From Cladorhizidae sp. MBARI D1340-BT2 (lineage: Eukaryota; Porifera; Demospongiae; Poecilosclerida; Cladorhizidae), in the NCBI GenBank assembly GCA_028752905.1, contig JAQNBH010000004.1, positions 50,446,771-50,510,770 on the forward strand: a stretch of DNA of 64,000 nt. Direction: 5' to 3'. The stretch's first letter is position 1. Each line of letters starts with the position of its first letter. A program made the position numbers and the translations under genes. Under the pieces are notes generated by a model, which saw only the letters and a list, made by a program, of their open reading frames with translations, ran no database searches and was not told where the DNA came from. This document shows, one piece after another, positions 1-7,484 of this stretch.

Positions 1-641
1 TTAAACCGTTCTAGCAAGGCTTTCTTAACCCTACTATAATCTGCGACATCTTCACTAGGGATTGCAAGATAAGCATCAAGTGCCTCCTCTTTTAATGTTG
101 CTTGAAGGTGTGCTGTCCATTTATGGTCGTCCAATTCAAAAACTGTCATATGCTTCTCGAAGCGGAGTAAGTCAGACAAGAGTCTATCACCCCCACTAAT
201 GGCTTCTAGTTTGAGAAGGGTTGGTTTTGGCTTATTTGCTTTAAGAGTGCGTTCGAGTAACTCTGCCATCTCGTTAGCATGTCGTTTCAATTCTACTCTC
301 TGTCGCTCTTCCTGTAGCCGCCTTTGTTCTTCTTGCTCCTGCTTAGCTACATCAATTTCTCTCTGTCTCATGGCCAGCTCCTGTTCCCATCTCCTCTGCT
401 CCCTATCTGCTTGCTGTTGGCGGAGTTGTTGTTCTTGCTGGCGTGCTTCTCGGTCGCTTTGTTGCTGCAGTAAGAGTAGTTGCAGTATGTCATTTGTGGT
501 CTTGGTTTCTGTAGCAGATCTGGTCTGCCGTAGTTCAATTATTGTGTCATCTATTTCTGTTGATGTTGCACAATTAGAGAGTTCAGTGGATTCGAGGTCG
601 GTTCTCCCTTTCTTGGTTGTCCTATCCGAACGGGTTTCCAT
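1..641 (-). CDS. Gag-like capsid protein of LTR retrotransposon, C-terminus beyond window
   Basis: The frame is open for 213 codons from ATG at 641-639 to the window edge, with no stop. An in-frame TGA lies two codons upstream of the ATG, so this is the first possible start. Residues about 50-130 are very rich in Gln, Glu and Arg with regular hydrophobics, a probable coiled coil. Residues about 140-213 have the helical SCAN-like capsid pattern: a short lead-in, then FEKHM, DDHKW, an ALDAYL stretch, and a final DYSRVKKALLERF. In the Ty3/Gypsy families this region forms the N-terminal capsid domain of the virus-like particle. No zinc knuckle is reached inside the window. The intact frame suggests a fairly young element. 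The domain call is from recalled pattern, not a search. The antisense Ser/Cys-rich frame at 199-669 is a shadow of this gene. Confidence 0.8.
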   Translation of the reverse strand, partial: METRSDRTTKKGRTDLESTELSNCATSTEIDDTIIELRQTRSATETKTTNDILQLLLLQQQSDREARQQEQQLRQQQADREQRRWEQELAMRQREIDVAKQEQEEQRRLQEERQRVELKRHANEMAELLERTLKANKPKPTLLKLEAISGGDRLLSDLLRFEKHMTVFELDDHKWTAHLQATLKEEALDAYLAIPSEDVADYSRVKKALLERF

Positions 642-764
642 ATGTCACTTATGCACCTTCAGTTTGTAACAATTCAAGCAATTTCAACAGCAATCTTAGC
701 TAGTCGAGTAGTCAGCTGACCGTCTATTCTAAGCTATCAACTGAGTCTAGTTAGTAGCTGGTTT
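642..764 (-). other. Retrotransposon leader between primer-binding site and gag
   Basis: This 123 bp stretch separates the primer-binding site from the gag start. It has no coding potential in the gag frame because of the TGA two codons upstream of the ATG. A packaging signal would be expected here by analogy with other retroelements, but I see no specific motif. Confidence 0.6.
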
Positions 765-776
765 CCGCTGCCACCA
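765..776 (-). promoter_or_regulatory. Primer-binding site, complementary to tRNA-Leu 3' end
   Basis: On the minus strand the sequence is TGGTGGCAGCGG, 2 bp after the LTR ends in CTAACA. It begins with TGG, as needed to pair with a tRNA CCA tail. From memory, its complement (CCGCTGCCACCA) matches the 3' end of animal leucine tRNAs of the AAG/UAG type over all 12 bases. This is where minus-strand DNA synthesis would be primed. The position right after the LTR strongly supports the call; the tRNA identity is less sure. Confidence 0.8.
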
Positions 777-945
777 TATGTTAGACCTTGTCCTACTAAT
801 TTGCTTATCCTACCCTTCTCCTGGTCCTAAACCTAGGTACATTGGCAGAGATAAGTTAAAATTATGATTATAGAACTGGTACAGAGAATCAAAAACAAAT
901 GTTACAGAACTGAGCTAACTCGACTGACGATCCCAGAGCGGGCTG

Positions 946-955
946 CCTTTAAATA
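946..955 (-). promoter_or_regulatory. TATA-like element inside the LTR
   Basis: TATTTAAAGG on the minus strand, about 185 bp in from the outer LTR edge. This is a plausible TATA box at the U3/R part of the LTR and would drive the element's genomic RNA. It is a motif match only; no start site can be seen. Confidence 0.45.
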
Positions 956-1118
956 GGCTGGCCACACTCCAATGGGCATTTCCGTATAAGGTATTAGTAT
1001 AAGTCATGGGTGCGTGTGATATAATAATTATAGTTATTTTAGTGCAAACGAGTGTCTGGTAAGTTCAATCGTGGCTTTCACCTTGTCCCATGGTTGTGGT
1101 CCCGGCTGTGGTCACGGC

Positions 1119-1138
1119 TGTTAGGCTGGGGCCTAACA
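1119..1138. repeat. 20 bp palindrome at the LTR outer end
   Basis: TGTTAGGC and GCCTAACA are perfect 8 bp inverted arms around TGGG, at the outermost end of the LTR. The first six bases double as the LTR terminal inverted repeat. In RNA or single-stranded DNA this could fold into a hairpin next to the integrase-processed end. A role is not shown. Confidence 0.7.
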
Positions 1139-1200
1139 CACGTGCATATACACTGTCCTATAGATGACTTAAATATCAATATCATCTAATCACCTATCCC

Positions 1201-1261
1201 ATGTGCATATACACTGTCCTATAGATGACTTAAATATCAATATCATCTAATCACCTATCCC
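1201..1261 (+). repeat. Representative 61 bp satellite monomer with internal dyad
   Basis: One typical monomer. TAGATGA (1222-1228) and TCATCTA (1243-1249) are perfect 7 bp inverted arms around a 14 bp AT-rich loop. The loop holds the near-direct repeat AAATATC/AATATC. The right arm is nearly invariant across the array. The left arm varies at the TG of GATGAC, which also appears as CG, CA and TA. The two common short monomer types are deletions inside this dyad: GATGACCAATATC loses 8 bp and TTAAATATCTAATC loses 9 bp. Confidence 0.85.
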
Positions 1262-1779
1262 ATGTGCATATACACTGTCCTATAGATAACTTAAATATCA
1301 ATATCATCTAATCACCTTTCCCGCATGCATATACACTGTCCTATAGATGACTTAAATATCAATATCATCTAATCACCTTTCCATGTGCATATACACTGTC
1401 CTATAGACGACATAAAAATATCAATATCATCTAATCACCTTTCCCATGTGCATATACACTGTCGTATAGATGATTCAAATATCAATATCATCTAATCACC
1501 TTTCCCATGTGCATATACACTGTCCTATAGATAACTTAAATATCAATATCATCTAATCACCTTTCCCGCGTGCATATACACTGTCCTATAGACAATTAAA
1601 ATATCAATATCATCTAATCACCTTTCCCATGTGCATATATATACACTGTCCTATAGATGACCAATATCATCCAATCACCTTTCCTATGTGCATATATATA
1701 CACTGTCCTATAGACGACTTAAATATCAATAACATCTAATCACCTTTCCCATGTGCATATACACTGTCCTATAGACGAC
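1230..1779 (+). repeat. 550 bp higher-order block, copy 1
   Basis: Nine monomers are repeated in the same order 550 bp further on. Landmarks at the same offset include the CATAAAAATATC variant, the AACATCTAATC variant (1731 and 2281) and CCCGCGTGC-type monomers. Limits are accurate to about one monomer. Confidence 0.85.
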
Positions 1780-2329
1780 TTAAATATCAATATCATCTAA
1801 TCACCTATCCCATGTGCATATACACTGTCCTATAGATAACTTAAATATCAATATCATCTAATCACCTTTCCCGCGTGCATATACACTGTCCTATAGATGA
1901 CTTAAATATCAATATCATCTAATCACCTTTCCATGTGCATATACACTGTCCTATAGACGACATAAAAATATCAATATCATCTAATCACCTTTCCCATGTG
2001 CATATACACTGTCGTATAGATGATTCAAATATCAATATCATCTAATCACCTTTCCCATGTGCATATACACTGTCCTATAGATAACTTAAATATCAATATC
2101 ATCTAATCACCTTTCCCGCGTGCATATACACTGTCCTATAGACAATTAAAATATCAATATCATCTAATCACCTTTCCCATGTGCATATATATACACTGTC
2201 CTATAGATGACCAATATCATCTAATCACCTTTCCTATGTGCATATATATACACTGTCCTATAGACGACTTAAATATCAATAACATCTAATCACCTTTCCC
2301 ATGTGCATATACACTGTCCTATAGACGAC
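1780..2329 (+). repeat. 550 bp higher-order block, copy 2
   Basis: Tandem copy of the preceding nine-monomer block, with only a few differences (for example CATCCAATC near 1670 against CATCTAATC near 2220). After it the monomer order changes to subtypes not seen in the first copy. Confidence 0.85.
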
Positions 2330-3929
2330 TTAAATATCAATATCATTTAATCACCTTTCCCAGGTGCATATACACTGTCCTATAGATGACTTAAATATCA
2401 ATATCATCTAATCACCTTTACCATGTGCATATACACTGTCCTATTATACACCGTCCTATAGATGACTTAAATATAAATATCATCTAATCACCTTTCCATG
2501 TGCATATACACTGTCCTATAGACAACTTAAATATCAATATCATCTAATCACCTTTCCATGTGCATATATACTGTCCTATAGACGACTTAAATATCAATAT
2601 CATCTAATCACCTTTCCCACGTGCATATACACTGTCCTATAGACAACTTAAATATCAATATCATCTAATCACCTTTCCCATATGCATATACACTGTCCTA
2701 TAGACAACTTAAATATCAATATCATCTAATCACCTTTCCATGTGCATATACACTGTCGTATAGATGACTTAAATATCAATATCATCTAATCGCCTTTCTC
2801 ATGTGCATATACACTGTCCTATAGATGACTTAAATATCAATACCATCTAATCATCTTTCCCATGTGCATATACACTGTCCTATAGATAACTTAAATATCA
2901 ATATCATTAAATCACCTTTCCCATGTGCATATATATACACTGTCCTATAGACTACTTAAATAGCAATATAATCTAATCACCTTTCCCATGCGCATATATA
3001 TACACTTTCCGATAGATGACTTAAATATCAATATCATCTAATCACGTTTCCTATGTGGATATACACTGTCCTATAGATGACTTAAATATCAATATCATCT
3101 AATCACCTTTCCATGTGCATATACACTGACCTATAGACAACTTAATTATCAATATCATCTAATCATCTTTCCCACGTGCATATACACTGTCCTATAGACA
3201 ACTTAAATATCAATATCATCTAATCACCTTTCCATGTACATATACACAGTCCTATAGACAACGTAAATATCAATATCATCTAATCACCTTTCCATGTGCA
3301 TATACACTGTCGTATAGATGACTTAAATATCAATATCATCTAATCACCTTTCCCATGTGCATATACACTTTATTATAGATGACTTAAATATCAATATCAT
3401 CTAATCACCTTTCCATGTGCATATACACTGTCCTATAGACGACTTAAATATCAATATCATCTAATCACCTTTCCAATGTATATATGTACACTGTCCTATA
3501 GATGACTTAAATATCAATATCATCTAATCACCTTTCCCATGTGCATATACACTGTCCTATAGATGACTTAAATATCAATATCATCTAATCACCTTTCCAT
3601 GTGCATATACACTGTCCTATAGACTACTTAAATAGCAATACAATCTAATCACCTTTCCATGTGCATATACACTGTCCTATAGGCTACTTAAATAGCAATA
3701 CAATCTAATCACCTTTCCCATGCACATATATATACACTTTCCTATAGATGACTTAAATATCAATATCATCTAATCACCTTTCCATGTGCATATACACTGT
3801 CCTATAGACAACTTAATTATCAATATCATCTAATCACCTTTCCCATGTGCATATACACTGTCCTATAGATAACTTAAATATCAATATCATCTAATCACCT
3901 TTCCATGTACATATACACTGTCCTATAGA

Positions 3930-3932
3930 CAA
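3930..3932. repeat. Target-site duplication, left (CAA)
   Basis: CAA directly precedes TACCCAGGGGG and recurs directly after CCCCCTGGGTA. The same satellite subtype without an insertion (for example near 9222-9265) has this CAA only once, in TAGACAACGTAAAT. A 4 bp ACAA reading (3929-3932 and 7481-7484) is equally possible because the element's terminal A is shared. Confidence 0.8.
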
Positions 3933-4076
3933 TACCCAGGGGGTGAAATAGGTTTAACAGACATGGCGTGCTGTAAAAGGTTGGCTGACAAAAATCATAT
4001 CTATATATATTTATAAACAAAATGTATATGGACAACCTTGTCAACAAGCTACTGGAAATCCGTAGGAAGCCTCTGA
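3933..4076 (+). repeat. Left terminal inverted repeat (144 bp)
   Basis: It pairs with the reverse complement of 7329-7481. Long stretches match exactly, including ACAGACATGGCGTGCTGTAA and a run from CAAAATGTATATGG through ATCCGTAGGAAGCC with one mismatch. The chief difference is about 9 bp extra just inside the right end. Overall identity is roughly 90 percent by eye. The minus-strand frame at 3895-4083 lies in this repeat and has a mirror twin in the other one, so it is not a gene. Confidence 0.95.
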
Positions 4077-4672
4077 ACAACATTAACCCTTGTACATGAA
4101 TATCACACTTTTGGCATGATCAGTCATTGTGGTTTATCATTGTCCCAAGAATGGAATTTAGTTCTAGCAACCCCAAAATCTATAACTGAGAACTGACTAC
4201 AGTATCAACATTAATCTTTGTACCTACGAATAGTCAAGGCACTCTTGCTAATTACTAGCATTGTACATGGTTGAATTAAAGCCCACTACCACATGGTATT
4301 TGTTTAGCTCATATATTGGGACGAATTGGCAGGTGACTGTGCCTAGAGCCTGGAGTTGACCATTGGTTTAGGTAAGCACATTAATTAAGCCAGCTAGTGC
4401 TAGTGGTAGTAGCACCTATCGCAACCCCCTACTTCCTGGATCAAGTGCAGAAAGTATCGAGTCTGCCAGCAGGTTAAGTACAGCTGTTAAAAAATCATAG
4501 TAGTTGCTTTGCTGAGAGTAATGCTACAAGAAAATGCAGCAGTAGCTAATCAAAGTTATGAGCCAGAAACCATAGCAGCAAATTGTTCAAATAAATTTCC
4601 ACTAAATAACTTTTTTTCTCCCATTATGTCAATTTATCTTGTAGGTATCTGGCAGAAGATGACTAGTTGTAC
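4077..4672 (+). other. Transposon 5' non-coding region
   Basis: Nearly 600 bp between the left inverted repeat and the first usable ATG. All three plus frames are interrupted often. It presumably held the transposase promoter and 5' untranslated region. The only structured signal I see is a possible intron (4372-4644); no TATA box stands out. Confidence 0.55.
4372..4644 (+). other. Possible 5' UTR intron of the transposon gene
   Basis: AG|GTAAGC at 4371-4377 is a strong splice donor. A pyrimidine-rich run (TTTTTTTCTCCC, from about 4612) leads to TTATCTTGTAG ending at 4644, a plausible acceptor. A TAG at 4664-4666, in frame with the ATG at 4673, means the intron would lie in the leader and not between coding exons. 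This is based on motifs only. Confidence 0.3.
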
Positions 4673-5398
4673 ATGAAAAAGGGTTCTGGAGGGAGCCGTG
4701 TCTCTGGAATGACTGAAGAGAAAGTGCGAAGAATGCTTACAAATTACACCAAGTGTGTCATATGTCAAGGACCTGCAATCAAACGACTGTTGAACATTCA
4801 GCTAACAACAGCCCCAAAACTTCTTGTAGCCATGACCTGTCGACAGGACGAGACCTACAGAAGTTTGCACCATGATTTAACCAAGGACTCATGGGTGGCA
4901 GAGAAGTCCCCCAAGTGGCATGCCAAATGCATAAACTTGTACATCAATGAAAAGAGCTACAGACTAGCAGAAAAGAGGCACCCAGGAGCAAGTTGCACAA
5001 TGCTGGCTCAGCCAGAATGCAGTACCTCAACCAAAATGTCCATCATTCCCAGCAGGCATCGCACAGCAGCACTTGATGCCAAGAGTACATGCATCATATT
5101 TAACAAAAGGTGGCTGAAAGGAAAGACACCTACAGCCAGGGCAACCAGCCAACAGGCGATCGTTGAGAAAGCCAAGAAACTGAGAGAGGACATTTTGCTA
5201 AGACTGATTGGGAAAGGACATGACATGGTCACAAATGACATATCATATCACATACCATTCATGAATGCATTCAAGGCAACACGAGTCCCGACTGGTAAAT
5301 CTGCACAGAAGAATCTGTATGATGGATGTGGCTTTGAATCAACTGGTGAAATAGCTAGAAATATTGCTGTTCCTTTCAAGAGAAATGTGGCTTCTTGA
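4673..5398 (+). other. Pseudogene segment 1: N-terminal Cys/His finger region
   Basis: 241 codons from ATG 4673 to a TGA that follows a frame change. Counting from that Met, KCVICQ puts Cys at 28 and 31, and WHAKC puts His at 83 and Cys at 86. This is a plausible zinc-binding CxxC...HxxC module, as found at the N-terminus of related element proteins. The last residues before the stop are out of frame: the neighbouring frame (about 5374-5514) continues sensibly with a segment containing FLIKSLWDNYQ. A basic Lys/Arg-rich stretch lies near residues 145-175. Confidence 0.7.
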
Positions 5399-5497
5399 TC
5401 AAGTCCTTGTGGGACAACTACCAGGTGATTCTCCAGGAGCTAGAAGTAAAGACTGCGGACACGTATAGGACCAACAAGTCAAAATACCAAATCTGCA

Positions 5498-6664
5498 GGC
5501 CCAGGAAAAAGTGATGAAGTTTCAGCCCTCCTACGAATGATACAGATCATTGCTAGTGGGGGAGAAGTTGACATAGTCAACTTCATCGGTACTCATGAAT
5601 GCAGCAAGACACCCCCATCACTGTTCAATGAAGATGAAACCATGAGAGCTGCAGGAACAAAGGCCAGTCTAGTAACAGTCTTGAAGGAGGACACCAAAGT
5701 GAACACTGCTCGTGATCTACCACTACAGAAAAGGAAGACGGCAGTCATAGTAGATGCTATGCATGCTTTTCGTCACTGGTCCTTCCACAGAGATGAAACA
5801 TTTGGAGCTATTGCAGTGTGCTACAGAAACAATCTTCTGATAGATGTACCTGATGGCACGGCCATCATGCATTTCTGCTGTGACAGGTACAACTCACTGA
5901 GCCTGAAGTCTTCAGAGTGGTAGCATAGGTACACCCAGTCACAACCACAAAGGCAGTTTGAAATCAGTGAGCAGTACAGAGACCCTGACCCGCAGGAGTT
6001 CTTCTCTGTGTCTGCCAACAAAGCTGGACTTCTGAGCTTCCTGTGTGAGACATGATGCCGAGAGGAGCAGCTTGCTCCAACCATAGGTTCGACCCGATTG
6101 TACCTGGGTGGTGGCTTCAAAGAAGAAACAAAGAGTGTACTGCTTACAGAGGGTACAGTCACTGATGTCAGTGCTTTGGAGTCCACTCAACAAGAGGCTG
6201 ATATTAGGGTCATACTGCATTCTGTGTACAGTGTCCAGAACGAGAAGGTGGACTGAGTGATCATACATGCAAATGATACAGATATCATTGTTATATGTGT
6301 GTACTATGCTACAACACTGCTGAAAGATTTGCCTGAACTATTGGTTCGAACTGCACAAGAAAGTTATCTACCAATCCATGAGATTGCTGCTGCACTGGGA
6401 CCTGCAAGCAGCCGAGGACTTGGATGCGACATCACCAGCTACCCCTACTTTACTGGGAAGAAGGTTACTGGGAAGAAGGTGTGGCTAAACAGCAGAAAAA
6501 CAACTGACATTTTGGCATTGGAAGACTTTGCAGATGATGATCAGGGTCCAGCTTGGATCACAGCAGATGTTATCAACCAAGCAAAGGAGCTCATAATCGC
6601 TGTATATACCAACAAGGGTGATGATTTCGAGGCCTTGGAAGGCTCAGAGTTCACAAGTTCCTAA
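5498..6664 (+). other. Pseudogene segment 2: XPG/PIN-like nuclease core
   Basis: One reading frame with three internal stops (5921, 6053, 6254). Acidic motifs are spaced as in XPG/FEN-type PIN nucleases: Asp in VIVDAM (5753-5755), Asp in CCDRYN (5882-5884), Glu and Asp in QQEAD (6194-6202), two Asp in NDTD (6275-6283) and Asp in GCD followed by TSYP (6428-6430). Such carboxylates hold two metal ions for DNA cleavage. The match is to motif order and local context (DRYNSLSLK resembles the Asp...Lys of XPG-N; the GCD motif resembles FEN GSD). This is inference without an alignment. A 15 bp in-frame tandem duplication follows at 6452-6481. Confidence 0.55.
6452..6481 (+). repeat. 15 bp in-frame tandem duplication in the nuclease region
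   Basis: ACTGGGAAGAAGGT(T/G) occurs twice head to tail, doubling TGKKV in the protein. The two copies differ only at their last base. It lies just after the GCDITSYPYF motif. It is probably a replication slip in this copy and needs checking against relatives. Confidence 0.85.
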
Positions 6665-6839
6665 ACAACAAGTCTACTCTCCTGAAATTGCTACTATCCA
6701 CAGAGAATGCATTCCTACAACATTTCAAATGTGTGGCATTAGTGACAGCAATCGACAAGAGTGCTCACATTTGCAAGCAGAGAGTTTAAACTTGTGAGGA
6801 TTTTGGGTGGGCCATGGATGATGGAAGCTGGTACCACCA

Positions 6840-7064
6840 GTGCAATCCATACACCCAACCTGGCCACAGCAAATGATGCAATCAAGCTGTACTAAGGGCT
6901 GCAACAGAAACTTCTCATGTGCAAAGAAAAACATAGCCTGTTATATAGGCTGCCGGTGTCAGGGCTCGAAAAAGAAGTGCAGCCGTGCCCACTACTGTAC
7001 ACTGCCACCTTCGACAGCAGCAGTGAATCGGAAAGCGATAACTAACAGCACCAATTTAGTTTAG
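6840..7064 (+). other. Pseudogene segment 3: C-terminal eight-cysteine cluster
   Basis: This frame carries eight cysteines with spacing C-x3-C-x5-C-x6-C-x3-C-x1-C-x6-C-x5-C over 37 residues, surrounded by Lys and Arg, and ends at TAG 7062-7064. It looks like a zinc-binding DNA- or RNA-contact module, somewhat like tesmin/CXC repeats. It is joined to the preceding FGWAMDDG segment only by a frame change near 6830, so its Met at 6840 is an internal residue and not a true start. Confidence 0.65.
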
Positions 7065-7328
7065 ACTTGTTAGCTTTGTATAACTATAAGGTACAAGGTA
7101 CATACATTATTCACCAAAAACAATTAAATCCAGGATTGAGCGTGGATTTTGAACAATTATATATTGTTTCCCCCCTTTCTCCCAAAAATATGCATTGATA
7201 TTGAGATGTAAACTGTTCAGAGAGTATTAACAATTAATTTAGTTTGTTGGAATTAAGTTTTTCCTTCAGCATTCTCAAGGAACACAAATAAACCATAATG
7301 ACTAAAGGCGAGATATTCACATATATGG
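7065..7328 (+). other. Transposon 3' non-coding region
   Basis: 264 bp between the last stop of the broken gene and the right inverted repeat. It is AT-rich with a CCCCCC-type run near 7170 and one good polyadenylation hexamer at 7287-7292. No other coding frame is supported. Confidence 0.6.
7287..7292 (+). terminator. Polyadenylation signal AATAAA
   Basis: AATAAA about 220 bp downstream of the last stop (7062-7064) and just ahead of the right terminal repeat. It is well placed to end the transposon transcript. Motif and position only. Confidence 0.5.
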
Positions 7329-7481
7329 TCAGGGGCTTCCTACGGATTTCCAGTAACTTGTTGACAAGGTTGTCCATATACATTTTGTTTATACATATAT
7401 ATACATATCATTTTTGCCAGCAAACCTTTTACAGCACGCCATGTCTGTTTTGTCTTTTTATCAGGTTTCGCCCCCTGGGTA
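7329..7481 (-). repeat. Right terminal inverted repeat (153 bp)
   Basis: Its reverse complement matches 3933-4076 at roughly 90 percent by eye, starting TACCCAGGGGG. It carries about 9 bp more than the left copy near the tip (a TGATAAAAAGACAAAA stretch). The plus-strand frame at 7298-7489 is the mirror of the frame in the left repeat and is not a gene. Confidence 0.95.
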
Positions 7482-7484
7482 CAA
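7482..7484. repeat. Target-site duplication, right (CAA)
   Basis: CAA directly follows CCCCCTGGGTA and continues into CGTAAATATCAATATC, the rest of the interrupted monomer. It pairs with CAA at 3930-3932. Confidence 0.8.

Larger units (their letters stand above)
1..1138 (-). mobile_element. LTR retrotransposon, 5' end (Ty3/Gypsy-like), truncated by window edge
   Basis: Read on the minus strand, the order is LTR (1138 to 779), 2 bp spacer, primer-binding site (776 to 765), leader (764 to 642) and gag-like frame (641 to 1). This is the standard 5' half of an LTR retrotransposon. The outer LTR end abuts satellite DNA in mid-monomer (CACGTGCATATAC from 1139), so the element is inserted in the array or sits at its edge. 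Protease, reverse transcriptase, integrase and the second LTR would lie beyond position 1. The Ty3/Gypsy assignment comes only from the gag-like protein and is therefore provisional; Bel/Pao is the main alternative. Confidence 0.85.
779..1138 (-). repeat. 5' long terminal repeat, 360 bp
   Basis: On the minus strand it starts TGTTAGGCCC (from 1138) and ends GGTCTAACA (at 779). The ends form a perfect 6 bp inverted repeat, TGTTAG/CTAACA, with the TG...CA termini required for integrase. A TATA-like TATTTAAAGG lies at 955-946. The partner LTR is outside the window, so the limits come from the terminal repeat, the adjacent primer-binding site on one side and the abrupt start of satellite on the other. 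The flank predicts a target duplication of about 5 bp beginning CACGT. Confidence 0.85.
1139..3932 (+). repeat. Satellite array, 60-61 bp monomer, left segment (about 46 copies)
   Basis: Head-to-tail monomers, all in one orientation, with the landmarks GTGCATATACACTGTCC, TATAGATGACTTAAATATC, AATATCATCTAATC and ACCTTTCC in that order. Copies differ by substitutions, by ATAT length (about +4 bp) and by CC versus CCC before ATGTG (60 or 61 bp). There is no coding potential, because TAG, TGA and TAA recur in every monomer. It begins exactly at the LTR edge and is interrupted by the DNA transposon at 3933. The strand is nominal. Confidence 0.97.
4673..7064 (+). pseudogene. Broken transposon protein: finger, XPG/PIN-like nuclease, Cys8 tail
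   Basis: One ancestral frame of about 780-800 codons can be followed along the plus strand through frame changes near 5375-5395, 5450-5511, 6640 and 6830. In-frame stops occur at 5921-5923 (TAG), 6053-6055 (TGA), 6254-6256 (TGA) and 6787-6789 (TAA). Domains in order are: a CxxC...HxxC finger (4673-5398), a nuclease core with spaced acidic motifs (about 5500-6664), a conserved tail containing FGWAMDDG (near 6802-6825) and a Cys8 cluster (6840-7064). The intact ancestor would be a transposase or transposition nuclease acting on the terminal repeats. This copy cannot make it. ATG 4673 is the first Met after an in-frame TAG. A TTG 6 bp upstream is not a credible eukaryotic start. I recognise the family from recalled animal hypothetical proteins, not from a search. 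Confidence 0.85.
3933..7481 (+). mobile_element. DNA transposon, 3549 bp, degraded, Academ-like candidate
   Basis: The element starts TACCCAGGGGG and ends CCCCCTGGGTA, has terminal inverted repeats of about 150 bp and a 3-4 bp target duplication, and sits inside a satellite monomer. It carries one plus-strand gene (4673-7064) broken by stops and frameshifts. The encoded protein combines a CxxC...HxxC finger, an XPG/PIN-like nuclease pattern and an eight-cysteine C-terminus. As I recall, Academ transposons have 3-4 bp target duplications, an XPG-type nuclease and a Cys8 finger, so that superfamily is the best guess. PIF/Harbinger and CACTA also make 3 bp duplications but do not fit the protein. 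Element limits are very secure; the superfamily is not. Confidence 0.9.

Noticed and set aside
199..669. Plus-strand frame of 156 codons, Ser/Cys/Leu-rich
   Set aside because: It is antisense to the Gln/Glu/Arg-rich coiled coil of the gag-like frame, which explains its odd composition. The minus-strand frame has the LTR, primer-binding site and capsid context.
1139..3932. CRISPR-like array
   Set aside because: The repeats are contiguous 60-61 bp units without unique spacers, in a eukaryotic context with an LTR element; no cas-like gene is present.
3895..4083. Minus-strand frame of 62 codons at the left transposon end
   Set aside because: It runs from satellite into the inverted repeat and has a mirror-image twin at 7298-7489. 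The shared sequence is explained by the inverted repeats and not by a conserved gene.
4667..4675. TTG at 4667 as translation start
   Set aside because: TTG is not a normal eukaryotic start; the ATG at 4673 follows in the same frame, directly after an upstream in-frame TAG.
5821..6268. Overlapping minus-strand frames (also 5008-5241 and 6725-6934)
   Set aside because: They lie opposite the transposon gene, show no recognisable motif, and the plus strand carries the conserved nuclease and cysteine patterns.
3933..7481. PIF/Harbinger or CACTA assignment based on a 3 bp target duplication
   Set aside because: Termini are TACCC and not CACT, the target is CAA and not TWA, and the protein shows nuclease and Cys8 patterns with no recognisable Harbinger or CACTA transposase.
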